Part shown: positions 1 through 8,945 of the stretch, one piece after another | Numbering within the stretch: the first letter of the stretch is position 1 | Layout: each line of letters opens with the position of its first letter | From: Cytophagaceae bacterium | GTDB lineage: Bacteria; Bacteroidota; Bacteroidia; Cytophagales; Spirosomataceae | DNA length: 64,000 bases | Direction: 5' to 3' | NCBI GenBank assembly: GCA_947450365.1 | Contig: CANFVE010000012.1 | Span: 1 to 64,000, forward strand | The notes under the pieces: generated by a model | What the model was told of the DNA's origin: nothing | Database searches by the model: none | The model's input: only the letters and a program-made list of their open reading frames with translations | Position numbers and translations under genes: made by a program

Positions 1-140
1 GTATGGTAACTTTAGCATCTTGTGGTGAGAAAAAAACTGAAGCTGCTGCTGATTCAGTAGCTGTTGATACTGCTGCTGCTGCACCAGTTGATACTGCTGC
101 TGCTGATACTGCTGCTGCTGACACTGCAGCTGCTAAGTAA
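1..140 (+). CDS. Small Ala-rich lipoprotein, 3' end only
   Basis: The open frame is read from position 3 and ends at TAA 138-140; the true start lies before the window. The visible part reads MVTLASCGEKK, in which LASC followed by G is a lipobox, so the mature protein would begin at the Cys and be anchored to a membrane by lipid. The rest is only about 38 residues, built of repeats of the type DTAAA with a final Lys. Nothing suggests an enzyme. Small Asp/Ala-rich lipoproteins of this kind are frequent in Bacteroidota genomes and have no assigned role. The function is unknown; the lipoprotein call rests on the lipobox alone. Confidence 0.6.
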   Translation, partial: MVTLASCGEKKTEAAADSVAVDTAAAAPVDTAAADTAAADTAAAK

Positions 141-155
141 TCAAAGCACGAAAAG

Positions 156-187
156 AAAAAGTCCTTCGCATGCGGAGGACTTTTTTT
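156..187 (+). terminator. Intrinsic terminator after the Ala-rich lipoprotein
   Basis: A run of A leads into a stem with arms GTCCT and AGGAC, an inner self-complementary CGCATGCG, and then seven T residues. It begins 15 bases after the lipoprotein stop codon and ends just before the SprT-like gene. Confidence 0.8.
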
Positions 188-197
188 ATGCCCAAAA

Positions 198-818
198 ATG
201 ACCAAGAGCAAAAAGATAGCCTCTTTTTTTGATCACTTCCCACCGAGTGTTGCAGAATATTGTTTTCAACTGTGGCAGGATCATCCTTTTGACTTTATCG
301 TCAGCAAAACCCGGGATTCCAAATTAGGCGATTACCGATTTTCCCCGAAAAAAGGTCATCAAATTACAGTTAATCACAACTTAAATCCCTATTCCTTTCT
401 GGTTACCTATTTACATGAAGTCGCACATTTATTGACCTATCAGACCTATAAAAACAAAGTGCTTCCCCATGGTAATGAATGGAAAAAAGCCTTTTATGAT
501 GTTTTTGAACCTATTTTGGATGAAGAATTACTCCCAAAAGAATTAGTAGAAGTCCTTCAGTCCTATTTAAAAAATCCGAGTGCATCGTCGACAGGACATA
601 GCCCCTTAGTTGAAATACTTAAATCCTTCGATCCACCTACAAACACACAAAGTTTATACAGTTTGGCGGAGGGTCAGGCCTTCTCGTTAAAAAACCTGCA
701 CTTAATCAAAGGGAAACTTCGCCGAACACGTTACTTTTGCAAAGAAGTCCATTCGAATAAACACTATTTAGTAGCGCAACATGCCCAAGTGCACCCATTG
801 GATCCTGCGATTGAATAA
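198..818 (+). CDS. SprT-like zinc metalloprotease-family protein
   Basis: This 206-residue protein carries a HExxH zinc motif (HEVAH at about residues 73-77) with a further His at about 91 in HGNEWK, the arrangement expected for SprT-like domains. Family members include the DNA-protein crosslink protease Spartan in eukaryotes and poorly understood bacterial SprT proteins. No signal peptide is visible, so it should be cytoplasmic. A Cys- and His-containing tail (RYFCKEVHSNKHY) may be a remnant of the usual C-terminal zinc-binding part. Its last 38 bases overlap the start of porU, so the two are probably translated from one message. A true protease activity is inferred from the motif only. Confidence 0.75.
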   Translation: MTKSKKIASFFDHFPPSVAEYCFQLWQDHPFDFIVSKTRDSKLGDYRFSPKKGHQITVNHNLNPYSFLVTYLHEVAHLLTYQTYKNKVLPHGNEWKKAFYDVFEPILDEELLPKELVEVLQSYLKNPSASSTGHSPLVEILKSFDPPTNTQSLYSLAEGQAFSLKNLHLIKGKLRRTRYFCKEVHSNKHYLVAQHAQVHPLDPAIE

Positions 819-3800
819 TCCAACCTTTGGATTTATACTAGGTGTTTTCTCCTTCCTCTTTTCCTTTAGCATTCAAGCGCAAATTCAATCCCGATTAAGT
901 GCTGGAAAATGGATCAAAGTGGCCGTAAGCCAAAGTGGGATGCTAAAAATCGATGCCGCTTGGCTAGAAAAAAATCAACTGAATCGAACTGACATAAATC
1001 CCAAACAGGTCGGGCTATATTCCACAAATGCTGGAATGCTTCCACAGGATTTAGCCAAAGAAAGACCTACTGATTTGCAAGCTTGGCCCATGTATTTCGA
1101 AGGGGAAACCGATGGAAAATGGGATGCGGCGGATTATTTACTGTTTTGGGGAGAATCTCCCCACGTGCTCGTCGGGGTACCCGAAACCCATCTTTACAGC
1201 GATTCGACTTTTTATTTCATCCGTTTAGACGACCCCGCAGCAAGAAGAATTTCAGAAATCGATGCGAAACCAGGTACCTCGCCAGCCTTGGATTATGGGT
1301 ATGTCCAACTGCATTACGAACCGGAAACCTATAATCTCATTCAATCAGGCCGTGAGTGGCTCGGGGATGCATTTTATGGCACGAGCAACAAACTTGTTCA
1401 ATACAATTTACCCGATTACAAAGTGGGTAGCCCCAGTTATTTTCGTTCACGACTAATTAATAGCTCCATCAATACAGGAGAATTCACGTTGGAATTTCCG
1501 GGACAAAGCTTTCCTAGCCTTAGCATTCCCGCGATCAGTGGCGGAAGATATGATTCAAAATCGAATTCAAAAGATTTTGACACGTGGCTGAATCCGCAAA
1601 TCAAAGACAATGTATGGAATTGGACGCTGCGCTATACGAATACGAGTGGTACGGGTTATTTGGATTATATCTCGTTAAAATATCCCAAACTATTCAATGC
1701 GAGCCAGGATAACCCCTGGTATTTGTTGGCAAACACAAAGGATTCCAGCTTTTCAATTTCGATTAAAAACCTTGGGGCAAACCATCAGATCTGGTGGAAA
1801 AATGGGTTGAACGAATGGGTAAAATTTAAAAATCCAATAGCGTCTTTGAAATTAGATGCGATGGCGGGGGGCCAACTATTACTCGTTGATCCCTCCAAAG
1901 CCCAGGCTCCCACCTATGCAGGTAAATTGGAAAATAGTACCTGGAGTGCAAACAAGAATACGGAAATGGTGATTATTTGTCGTTCCGTGGTCTTGGATAT
2001 CGCGAAAAAATATGCAGCATATAAAAATCTAAGCATCCCCACGACGATTGTCACGACGGAACAAATTATGAATCAATTTTCCGGAGGCAAACAAGATGTG
2101 ACAGCCATCCGAAATTATTTATTCACGCTTTATCATTGGACCGATAGAAAATTAAAATACGCGTTAATTTGGGGAGATGCTTCGATTGACTACAAGGGAA
2201 AGTCTGCGGTGGCGAGTTCGTTGGAAAAATTGACCTATGTCCCAACCTATCAAAGCAGAGAATCCAGCCAACCTTTGGCCAGTTATGCTTCCGATGATTA
2301 TTTCGGCATGTTGGATTCCCTTCGTGGAGATTGGACAGAAGGATTTGAGACAAGACAAAAATCAATGGAAATCGCGATAGGGCGTATTCCAGTTCGAAAT
2401 CCGACGGATGCGCAGGTGATGGTTAATAAATTAATTGCTTACCAGGAGCAACAAAAATCTGGGGCAACACGTCCCTTTTCGGTGGGATTTATTGCAGATG
2501 ATGGAGATGCTAATTTACATGTGCAAGATGCAGAAGATTTCTCCAAAGCCTTAGAACAAAGTGCGGCCGGATTTCAGGTGAAGAAATTGTATTTGGATCA
2601 ATTTCCACAGGAAATCCAAAATACCCAATATAGTTCTCAATCTGCTAAAAAAGAGGTTTTGAACTATTTTAACGAACAAGTAGATTTTATACATTTTGTG
2701 GGACATGGTTCCGAGAGTGGTTGGACCGACGAGAAAATCTTAACCAATAATGACCTAGTGGGCTTGACGAATGCACAACATTTACCCATTTTATTGACCG
2801 CCACGTGTCAGTTTGGACGATTTGATGATCCTAATATTCTTTCGGGGGCGGAGTTGAGTTTATTATCAAATAAGGGCGGGGCGATTGCACTGATTAGTAC
2901 CACAAGGCCGGTTTTCCAAAGTAGTAATTACCTGTTTGGACAAGCGTTTTATCGGAATTTATTGGCCCATTCAACACAAAAAGAGTATCGATTAGGTGAT
3001 TTATTTCGAGATACAAAAAATGAAAGTCAATCTGGGGTGATTAATCGAAACATCAGTTTGTTAGGCGATCCCAGTTTATCCTTGCCTTGGGTGGCCTTAT
3101 CGACCATCCTTAAAAAGGATAGTTTATTCATCGGTTCGGATCAATTAAATGGAGGGAGCGTTATGAATGGACCTGCAAACCAAGTGGGAAATGTGGAGGT
3201 CCAACTTTATTCGCTTCCGGTCAAGAAAAGAACCTTGGGCACCAAAACGCCTGCTTTTGAGTATCAAGTGGAAGGAGATTTACGCTGGAAATTCAAAACT
3301 CAAATTCAGCAAAACGCATTTGCTTTCCCATCGAATAACCTACCCAATGCGCCAGGGAAATATATGTTAAAAACGTTTGGGACATTTTCTCAGGGAGATA
3401 AAATTCAGGGGAATAAGAGTGTTCAATTAGTTTCCACGGGCTTGGGAAATGTAGATTCGAGTCCCCCTAGCATTCAAATTGCTTTGGTAAATGCTATCGA
3501 TGCGAATCGTGTTAATAAAAATCCACAATTTGACATTCGCCTGAGTGACAATATCGGACTTATGTTTTCAAACGGAAATGCCAAGGCTGAAATGGTGATA
3601 AATGACACCTTAAAAATTGGAATTGCAGAATTGGTGAACATGGAGTTGGACAATACGAAACAAGGTCAAATTAATTATTCGTTGACATGTCTAAAAACAG
3701 GTCTTTATTCACTTATGGTGAATTGCTGGGATACGAACAATAATCCGGCACAGGCAACGTTTAAGTTCCAAGTTGTAGATGATGAGCTGGCAGGACCCAT

Positions 3801-4095
3801 TTGGCTCATCTATCCAAACCCGATGGAAGGGGTATTTCAATTTAAGATTGAACAACCGGCCACTTGGTCAACTTGGAAAGCAAGCGTACGATTATTTAAT
3901 TTGTTAGGTCAAGGAATACATGAACGAGATTTCGCTTTAACAAGCCTAGCGGGAAATGAAATGGGATTTACTTGGGTATGGACAGAGGCTGAAAAAAAAC
4001 AAGTAAATGGGCTTCTTTTTTATGAGATCACGCTTGAAAATGACGAAAAATTAAATTTGGGACCTTTTAAGGGCAAAATCATAACCCCAAAATAA
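781..4095 (+). CDS. porU: Type IX secretion system sortase PorU (C25 family)
   Basis: PorU is the surface sortase of the type IX secretion system: it removes the C-terminal signal of cargo proteins and joins them to lipopolysaccharide. The 1104-residue product begins with a hydrophobic signal segment ending near SIQAQ (about residue 34). A gingipain-like C25 peptidase domain spans roughly residues 395-770, with the catalytic His in FVGHGSESGW (H642) and the catalytic Cys in TATCQFGRFD (C676). The last 90 or so residues (from YPNPMEG) look like a T9SS C-terminal domain, as known for PorU itself. The ATG at 781 overlaps the upstream gene; a TTG at 811 would give a shorter, more typical signal peptide. 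porV follows, matching the usual porU-porV pairing. Confidence 0.92.
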   Translation: MPKCTHWILRLNNPTFGFILGVFSFLFSFSIQAQIQSRLSAGKWIKVAVSQSGMLKIDAAWLEKNQLNRTDINPKQVGLYSTNAGMLPQDLAKERPTDLQAWPMYFEGETDGKWDAADYLLFWGESPHVLVGVPETHLYSDSTFYFIRLDDPAARRISEIDAKPGTSPALDYGYVQLHYEPETYNLIQSGREWLGDAFYGTSNKLVQYNLPDYKVGSPSYFRSRLINSSINTGEFTLEFPGQSFPSLSIPAISGGRYDSKSNSKDFDTWLNPQIKDNVWNWTLRYTNTSGTGYLDYISLKYPKLFNASQDNPWYLLANTKDSSFSISIKNLGANHQIWWKNGLNEWVKFKNPIASLKLDAMAGGQLLLVDPSKAQAPTYAGKLENSTWSANKNTEMVIICRSVVLDIAKKYAAYKNLSIPTTIVTTEQIMNQFSGGKQDVTAIRNYLFTLYHWTDRKLKYALIWGDASIDYKGKSAVASSLEKLTYVPTYQSRESSQPLASYASDDYFGMLDSLRGDWTEGFETRQKSMEIAIGRIPVRNPTDAQVMVNKLIAYQEQQKSGATRPFSVGFIADDGDANLHVQDAEDFSKALEQSAAGFQVKKLYLDQFPQEIQNTQYSSQSAKKEVLNYFNEQVDFIHFVGHGSESGWTDEKILTNNDLVGLTNAQHLPILLTATCQFGRFDDPNILSGAELSLLSNKGGAIALISTTRPVFQSSNYLFGQAFYRNLLAHSTQKEYRLGDLFRDTKNESQSGVINRNISLLGDPSLSLPWVALSTILKKDSLFIGSDQLNGGSVMNGPANQVGNVEVQLYSLPVKKRTLGTKTPAFEYQVEGDLRWKFKTQIQQNAFAFPSNNLPNAPGKYMLKTFGTFSQGDKIQGNKSVQLVSTGLGNVDSSPPSIQIALVNAIDANRVNKNPQFDIRLSDNIGLMFSNGNAKAEMVINDTLKIGIAELVNMELDNTKQGQINYSLTCLKTGLYSLMVNCWDTNNNPAQATFKFQVVDDELAGPIWLIYPNPMEGVFQFKIEQPATWSTWKASVRLFNLLGQGIHERDFALTSLAGNEMGFTWVWTEAEKKQVNGLLFYEITLENDEKLNLGPFKGKIITPK

Positions 4096-4157
4096 ATTTT
4101 GATAAAGAATTATTTTAAATTATATTTTTTTACTTTAAAAATACCTATTTTTGAACT

Positions 4158-4165
4158 TAGCTTTG
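4158..4165 (+). promoter_or_regulatory. Candidate porV promoter -7 element TAGCTTTG
   Basis: TAGCTTTG fits the Bacteroidota -7 consensus TAnnTTTG and lies 32 bases before the porV start, in an AT-rich gap. A second match, TATTTTTG, sits at 4146-4153. No good TTG -33 element is at the standard distance from either. It suggests that porV can be transcribed separately from porU. Confidence 0.4.
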
Positions 4166-4197
4166 TTAATGAAAGACTCTCTTAATAAAAAAATACA

Positions 4198-5376
4198 ATG
4201 ATGATCAAGAATTCCACTATCCAAAAAGCTTTATTAACCTTAAGCGCCGTTATTGTTAGCGAATTCGCGTATGGGCAAACTTTGGTTTCCGGGCAATTAA
4301 ATTCTGGAAGAATTCCTACACCAACGATGTTATTCATGAATGTAGCGCCAGATGCTAGATCTGCGGCTATGGGTGATGCGGGTGTGGCAATTTCTGCGGA
4401 TGTAAACGCGATTTATTGGAATCCGGCTAAACTAGCAAGTGCAGATAAAGAATTAGGATTTGCTGTTTCATACACGCCATGGTTACGGAATTTAGTAAAC
4501 GATATGGCCTTGTATAACATTGCTGGTTATAAGAAAACAGCTAAAGATCAGGCATTTGGGTTTTCAATCAATTATTTTGATCAAGGATTATTTCAAGCGA
4601 CATTGGCCAATGGTTCAAGTGCAGGAAATTTCAATTCAAAAGAATATGCATTAACTGTTTCACATGCTCGTAAATTATCGAATACCTTAGCCTTAGGTGT
4701 GAATTTAAAATATATCAATTCCAACTTGTTAGGTAATTACCAAGGGACATCTGGAACGGGAGTAGCGATGCAACCGGCTCAAACAGTTGCAGCTGATTTA
4801 TCCTTATTTTGGAATTCAGTTTCTGAGAAAAATTGGAAATACACCTATGGTTTGATGTTGTCAAATATCTCCGGTAAAGTATCTTATGGTGGAAATGAGA
4901 AAAACTTTATCCCTACGAATTTACGTGCGGGTTTTGCTGCGGTTAAAAATATTGATGAGAATAACAAGTTGACGCTTACAGTTGATTTCAACAAATTAAT
5001 GGTTCCAACGCCTCAATCCATCGTAAACGGTGTAGCCACAGGTACAGATCCAACGAATACTACAGCGATTGGTGGAATTTTCGGTTCCCTATTTGATGCT
5101 CCAGACGGATTCGGTGAGGAGTTAAAAGAAATCACAACTTCCTTAGGTGCTGAATATTTATTCAACAATGCATTCGCAATTCGTGGAGGATATTTCAACG
5201 AAAGCGAAATGAAAGGAAATCGTAAATATTTTACGTTTGGTGTAGGCTTTAAATTAGACCAAAAATATGGATTTGATTTCGCTTACCTAGTTCCAACGGG
5301 TTCTGGTAGCCCTCTAGCCAATACACTTCGTGTTACTTTATTAGCTGCGATTAATAGCGACGCTCCTAAAAAATAA
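4198..5376 (+). CDS. porV: Type IX secretion system outer-membrane protein PorV
   Basis: PorV (LptO) is an outer-membrane beta-barrel that takes T9SS cargo from the translocon and presents it to PorU. The 392-residue product has a signal peptide ending near FAYGQ (about residue 27). It then shows the conserved PorV/PorQ N-terminal signature DARSAAMGDAG followed by NAIYWNPAKLA, and a C-terminal barrel strand ending in RVTLLAAI. The length is normal for PorV. It follows porU by 102 bases and ends at a strong hairpin terminator. The ATG at 4198 and an immediately following ATG at 4201 are both possible starts. Confidence 0.93.
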   Translation: MMIKNSTIQKALLTLSAVIVSEFAYGQTLVSGQLNSGRIPTPTMLFMNVAPDARSAAMGDAGVAISADVNAIYWNPAKLASADKELGFAVSYTPWLRNLVNDMALYNIAGYKKTAKDQAFGFSINYFDQGLFQATLANGSSAGNFNSKEYALTVSHARKLSNTLALGVNLKYINSNLLGNYQGTSGTGVAMQPAQTVAADLSLFWNSVSEKNWKYTYGLMLSNISGKVSYGGNEKNFIPTNLRAGFAAVKNIDENNKLTLTVDFNKLMVPTPQSIVNGVATGTDPTNTTAIGGIFGSLFDAPDGFGEELKEITTSLGAEYLFNNAFAIRGGYFNESEMKGNRKYFTFGVGFKLDQKYGFDFAYLVPTGSGSPLANTLRVTLLAAINSDAPKK

Positions 5377-5398
5377 TCACTGACATTTTTTTTAGTAC

Positions 5399-5432
5399 AA
5401 ATGACATTCCAACGAATGTCATTTGTTTTTTA
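5399..5432 (+). terminator. Intrinsic terminator of porV
   Basis: The arms AAATGACATTC and GAATGTCATTT are perfectly complementary around a CAAC loop and are followed by a T-rich run. It ends about 15 bases before the next gene's ATG, which separates that gene from the porUV transcript. Confidence 0.85.
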
Positions 5433-5446
5433 ATCCCATTCCATCC

Positions 5447-6718
5447 ATGTTGGACCGTAGCCAAGCACCTATCGCCTTCCCCATTGAAAAAATTAAATTC
5501 CCCTCAGCGGAGAAATTTATATTGGACAATGGCCTGCTGGTCAGCTGTGTTTCATTGGGTGAACAACCCGTATTCAAATTTGAGCTTTGTACGCCTGCCG
5601 GTGGCATTCATACAGACCAAGCTGGGCTTGCTAGCCTCGTGGCACAAGTAATGAAGCGAGGAACGAAAACCCACAGTGCACAATTCCTCAATCAAACCTT
5701 TGATTATTATGGCGCATTTTGGGAAATCCAAGCTACCTTGGATCAAGCCAGTTTTACCGTATATGGCTTATGCAAACATTTCGAAAAGTTAATGCCCTAT
5801 GTGGTCGAAATGATCCAAGAGGCCTTATTTTCGGAAGATGAATTTAATAAAGAACTCGAAATCGAGATTCAAAAAAATAAATTGAATTGGGAAAAAACGG
5901 CCTATTCGGCGAGTCAATTATTCCGCAAACATCTATTTGGTTCAGATCCTTACGGACGTTCTGCCACACCCGAAGGTTTAGCAAATCTAGAAATACAAGC
6001 TTTGACGAATTTTTACCAAGCTACTTGGGTACAAAAAATGCCCACAATCTTCATCTCAGGGAAAATCTCAGAGAAGGAAATCAAGGTATTAAATCAACAG
6101 TTTGGTAGGATTGCATTTGAGCAAAAAAATAATTCAATAAGTCAAAAACCGATATACCAACAGGCCATTCAGCGCCGCGAAATAAAGGAGAATGCCTTAC
6201 AAAGTAGTATTCGAGTAGGCCAAGAAGGAATCAATCGAAGCAATCCTGACTATTTTGGGTTTAGCATGTTAAATACAATTTTAGGCGGATTTTTTGGTTC
6301 ACGCTTGCAGAAAAATATCCGAGAGGAAAAAGGATTTACGTATGGGATTTCTTCCTCATTAGCCCCGATGCATCGCGGAGGCTATTGGGTTGTGGGTACT
6401 GACGTGAAAAACGAAAACGTAAAGGAAACCCTATCCGAAATCAATAAAGAGGTGCGCATAATCCAAGAAGAATTGGTCGGGGAAGAAGAATTAAACCTTG
6501 TTAAAAACTACCTCATGGGAAGTTTTACGGGAGAATTAACTCAGGCTTTTGATATCGCAGAAAAGGTAAAAATTATAGAGATGGAGGGTCTTAGCGAAGA
6601 TTACTATGACCTATTTCAAAGCAAAATCATCGAGATTAGCCCCAAAGAAATAAGGGACCTAGCTAATCAATACCTAGATCCCTCACAATTCACCCAAATC
6701 GTAGTAGGTGGTCATTAA
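5447..6718 (+). CDS. M16-family peptidase-like protein lacking the zinc motif
   Basis: This roughly 423-residue protein has the two-lobed layout of M16 (insulinase/processing-peptidase) proteins. The first lobe should contain HxxEH, but the matching place reads AGLASLVAQVMKRGT with no His or Glu, so zinc-dependent catalysis is unlikely from this chain. The second lobe keeps the Arg/Tyr signature (FGSRLQKNIREEKGFTYG) typical of the non-catalytic partner of M16B heterodimers. No signal peptide is seen. I start it at ATG 5447; a TTG at 5423 lies inside the porV terminator and is unlikely. Its stop codon shares a TTAA with the facing sugar-kinase gene. No catalytic M16 partner is present in this window. 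Confidence 0.8.
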   Translation: MLDRSQAPIAFPIEKIKFPSAEKFILDNGLLVSCVSLGEQPVFKFELCTPAGGIHTDQAGLASLVAQVMKRGTKTHSAQFLNQTFDYYGAFWEIQATLDQASFTVYGLCKHFEKLMPYVVEMIQEALFSEDEFNKELEIEIQKNKLNWEKTAYSASQLFRKHLFGSDPYGRSATPEGLANLEIQALTNFYQATWVQKMPTIFISGKISEKEIKVLNQQFGRIAFEQKNNSISQKPIYQQAIQRREIKENALQSSIRVGQEGINRSNPDYFGFSMLNTILGGFFGSRLQKNIREEKGFTYGISSSLAPMHRGGYWVVGTDVKNENVKETLSEINKEVRIIQEELVGEEELNLVKNYLMGSFTGELTQAFDIAEKVKIIEMEGLSEDYYDLFQSKIIEISPKEIRDLANQYLDPSQFTQIVVGGH

Positions 6719-7623
6719 AACCGTGCCAATTCGCGGAATTCATTCACACGCCCTTCTAAATCCGTAGGGGTAATTTCAAGTAAGCGCTCTGTGCCAAATT
6801 TCTCTACACAAAAGGAAGCCATAGCGGAACCATAGACAATTGCCTTACGCATATTTTCAAAGGAAATATCATCCGTTTTGGCGAGGTAGCCAATAAATCC
6901 ACCGACAAAAGTATCCCCGGCACCCGTTGGATCAAATACCTCTTCCAAAGGCAAAGCCGGACAATAAAACATGTTCGAATCTTGGAACAATAATGCCCCA
7001 TGTTCCCCTTTTTTAATAATCAATGTTTTAGGTCCCATCTCCATGATTAATTTGGCTGCAGTACGCAACGAATAGGTCTCTGACAATTGACGCGCCTCCT
7101 CATCATTGATGCACAATACATCCACCATTTTCAATACCTTTTTCAAATCCTCCATGGCCACATTCATCCAAAAATTCATGGTGTCCATCACAATCAATTT
7201 AGGACGATTTTTTAATCCTTGAATCGCTTCGATTTGAACTTGGGGAGTTAAATTACCCAACATCAAATAGTCGCAATCCTGATACGATGCCGGAATCTCC
7301 GGTTTAAAATCGGCCAATACATTTAAATCAGTCACCAAGGTATCCCGAGAATTCATGTTATTATGGTATTTGCCCGCCCAAAAGAAGGACTTCTCCCCCG
7401 CTTTGATTTGAAGACCATCTAAATTCACCCCTTTGGAAGTTAAGGTGTCCATGTAAGTTTGTGGGAAATCATCGCCGACAACGGCCACCACATTTACTTT
7501 TGGCAAAAAGAACGCCGCTGAAAGCGCTATATAGGTGCAGGATCCACCAATAATTTTGTCTGTCTTTCCATACGGAGTTTCAAGGGCATCGAACGCTACG
7601 GTTCCAATTGATAATAAGCTCAT
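6715..7623 (-). CDS. PfkB-family sugar/nucleoside kinase
   Basis: The 302-residue product is a ribokinase-family (PfkB) enzyme that transfers phosphate from ATP to a sugar or nucleoside hydroxyl. The C-terminal signature DPTGAGDTFVGGF is intact, with the catalytic base Asp at about residue 237 and the GAGD anion hole before it. The N-terminal glycine-containing signature is also present (GGSCTYIALSAAF). The substrate cannot be read from sequence. The gene lies 10 bases downstream of the acetyltransferase-like gene and is probably co-transcribed with it. Confidence 0.88.
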   Translation of the reverse strand: MSLLSIGTVAFDALETPYGKTDKIIGGSCTYIALSAAFFLPKVNVVAVVGDDFPQTYMDTLTSKGVNLDGLQIKAGEKSFFWAGKYHNNMNSRDTLVTDLNVLADFKPEIPASYQDCDYLMLGNLTPQVQIEAIQGLKNRPKLIVMDTMNFWMNVAMEDLKKVLKMVDVLCINDEEARQLSETYSLRTAAKLIMEMGPKTLIIKKGEHGALLFQDSNMFYCPALPLEEVFDPTGAGDTFVGGFIGYLAKTDDISFENMRKAIVYGSAMASFCVEKFGTERLLEITPTDLEGRVNEFRELARF

Positions 7624-7633
7624 TTTAAATTAG

Positions 7634-8812
7634 TTAACCTACTTTAGGACAACGACTAAAGGGTGTGTTTGGATTAAAAATATACCGATAAGTAATATAC
7701 GTTTTGTCATTTGTTGCGCCTAATTGAGACACAAAGCGCATCATTTTGGGGTTAAAATCCCCGACCCAGTTCATGTCCATGGTCGTATAAGGATAAAATG
7801 GATTTTCCCGAGCCGCTGTTCGGAAACGAAGAGCAATGGCGGATTCGACACCTTTGCCCTGATGTTCAGGAACGACCCCAAAAATCACGCCACAGGTACG
7901 AGTTAAGGCACCACGCCATTTGAGTAATAAAAATTTAATCATACCCCAGGCGTTTAATTTGCCGTTCAGGTGTTTAACGATCTGATTTAAATCGGGAATC
8001 ACGATAAAAAAAGCAACGGGATCTCCTTGTTCGGAATAGGCAAACCAAAGCAATTGTTCATCGATGATGGGCTTCATTTGCTTGACCAATTTTTGGGCTT
8101 GCTCGGAAGACATCGCTTTAACGCCTGGGAATTTCGCCCATGCCGCATTGAAAATGACTTTAAAATCTTCGGCGTATTTAGGCAAATTTGTCTTTTCTAT
8201 ATGCCTAAATTGATAAGCCGGATTTTGATAAATGCGTTCGGCTTTTTCTTCGATGGCCTGCGTGACATTGGCGCCGCGGATGGAGGAAACATAGACATAT
8301 TGCTGGAAATAATCCTTGAATCCATATTCCTCAAAAAATGAAATGTAATATTCCTTCGTCCAAGGCATCTTATAGGTGGGTTCGAATTCCCAACCTTTGA
8401 CCATCAATCCCCAAAAGCTATCTCGCTCACCAAAATTAATCGGACCATCCATTGCCTCTAAGCCCCGGGCAACTAACCATTCTTTGCAGGCATCAAATAG
8501 CCATTTGGCCGACTTAAAATCCTCAATGCATTCGAAAAATCCCATGCCGCCGACGGGCATTTCGTCCTTTGCACTCGATGATTGGATGTAAAATGCAGCG
8601 ACCCGACCGACTACCTCATTGTTTTCATTGAATAAAATCCAACGAATCGCTTCCCCATGAGCAAAATGGCCATTTTTTTTGGGATCAAAAATAGCTTCAA
8701 TATCCTTGTCCAAGGGACGAATCCAATTGGCATCCGTGGCATATAAAGCCACTGGAAATTCAAGAAATAACTTCGTCAGACCCTTATCTTTCCCGACCTC
8801 TTTTAAAATCAT
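7634..8812 (-). CDS. Conserved GNAT-like hypothetical protein
   Basis: This 392-residue protein belongs to a conserved Bacteroidota group usually described as GNAT-like or hypothetical. The C-terminal half (from GVIFGVVPEHQGKGVESAI) carries the acetyl-CoA binding pattern Q/RxxGxG/A of GNAT enzymes, as QGKGVE. The N-terminal half (GRVAAFYI ... GGMGFFECIEDF) resembles a second, degenerate GNAT fold. No signal peptide or membrane segment is visible. The substrate is unknown. A good promoter motif lies just upstream, and the PfkB gene follows in the same direction. Confidence 0.65.
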   Translation of the reverse strand: MILKEVGKDKGLTKLFLEFPVALYATDANWIRPLDKDIEAIFDPKKNGHFAHGEAIRWILFNENNEVVGRVAAFYIQSSSAKDEMPVGGMGFFECIEDFKSAKWLFDACKEWLVARGLEAMDGPINFGERDSFWGLMVKGWEFEPTYKMPWTKEYYISFFEEYGFKDYFQQYVYVSSIRGANVTQAIEEKAERIYQNPAYQFRHIEKTNLPKYAEDFKVIFNAAWAKFPGVKAMSSEQAQKLVKQMKPIIDEQLLWFAYSEQGDPVAFFIVIPDLNQIVKHLNGKLNAWGMIKFLLLKWRGALTRTCGVIFGVVPEHQGKGVESAIALRFRTAARENPFYPYTTMDMNWVGDFNPKMMRFVSQLGATNDKTYITYRYIFNPNTPFSRCPKVG

Positions 8813-8834
8813 GCGTACAAAAACGATGGACCCA

Positions 8835-8842
8835 CAAAGATA
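8835..8842 (-). promoter_or_regulatory. Promoter -7 element TATCTTTG for the GNAT-like gene
   Basis: On the minus strand TATCTTTG is an exact TAnnTTTG match, 22 bases before the start codon, leaving a leader of about 15-20 bases. No clear TTG -33 element is found at 19 bases. Confidence 0.55.
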
Positions 8843-8945
8843 CGTTTTTTTTCTAGGTACTAAATCAGAATAGGCTTGGTGAATTAAAAGAATCGCAGTA
8901 ATTTTAATTCTTCATAAAACCCTAGCGAAGGTAAGAAAGGTTAAC

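Noticed and set aside
5423-5446. TTG start for the M16-like gene
   Set aside because: It lies in the T-run of the porV terminator; ATG 5447 is more likely.
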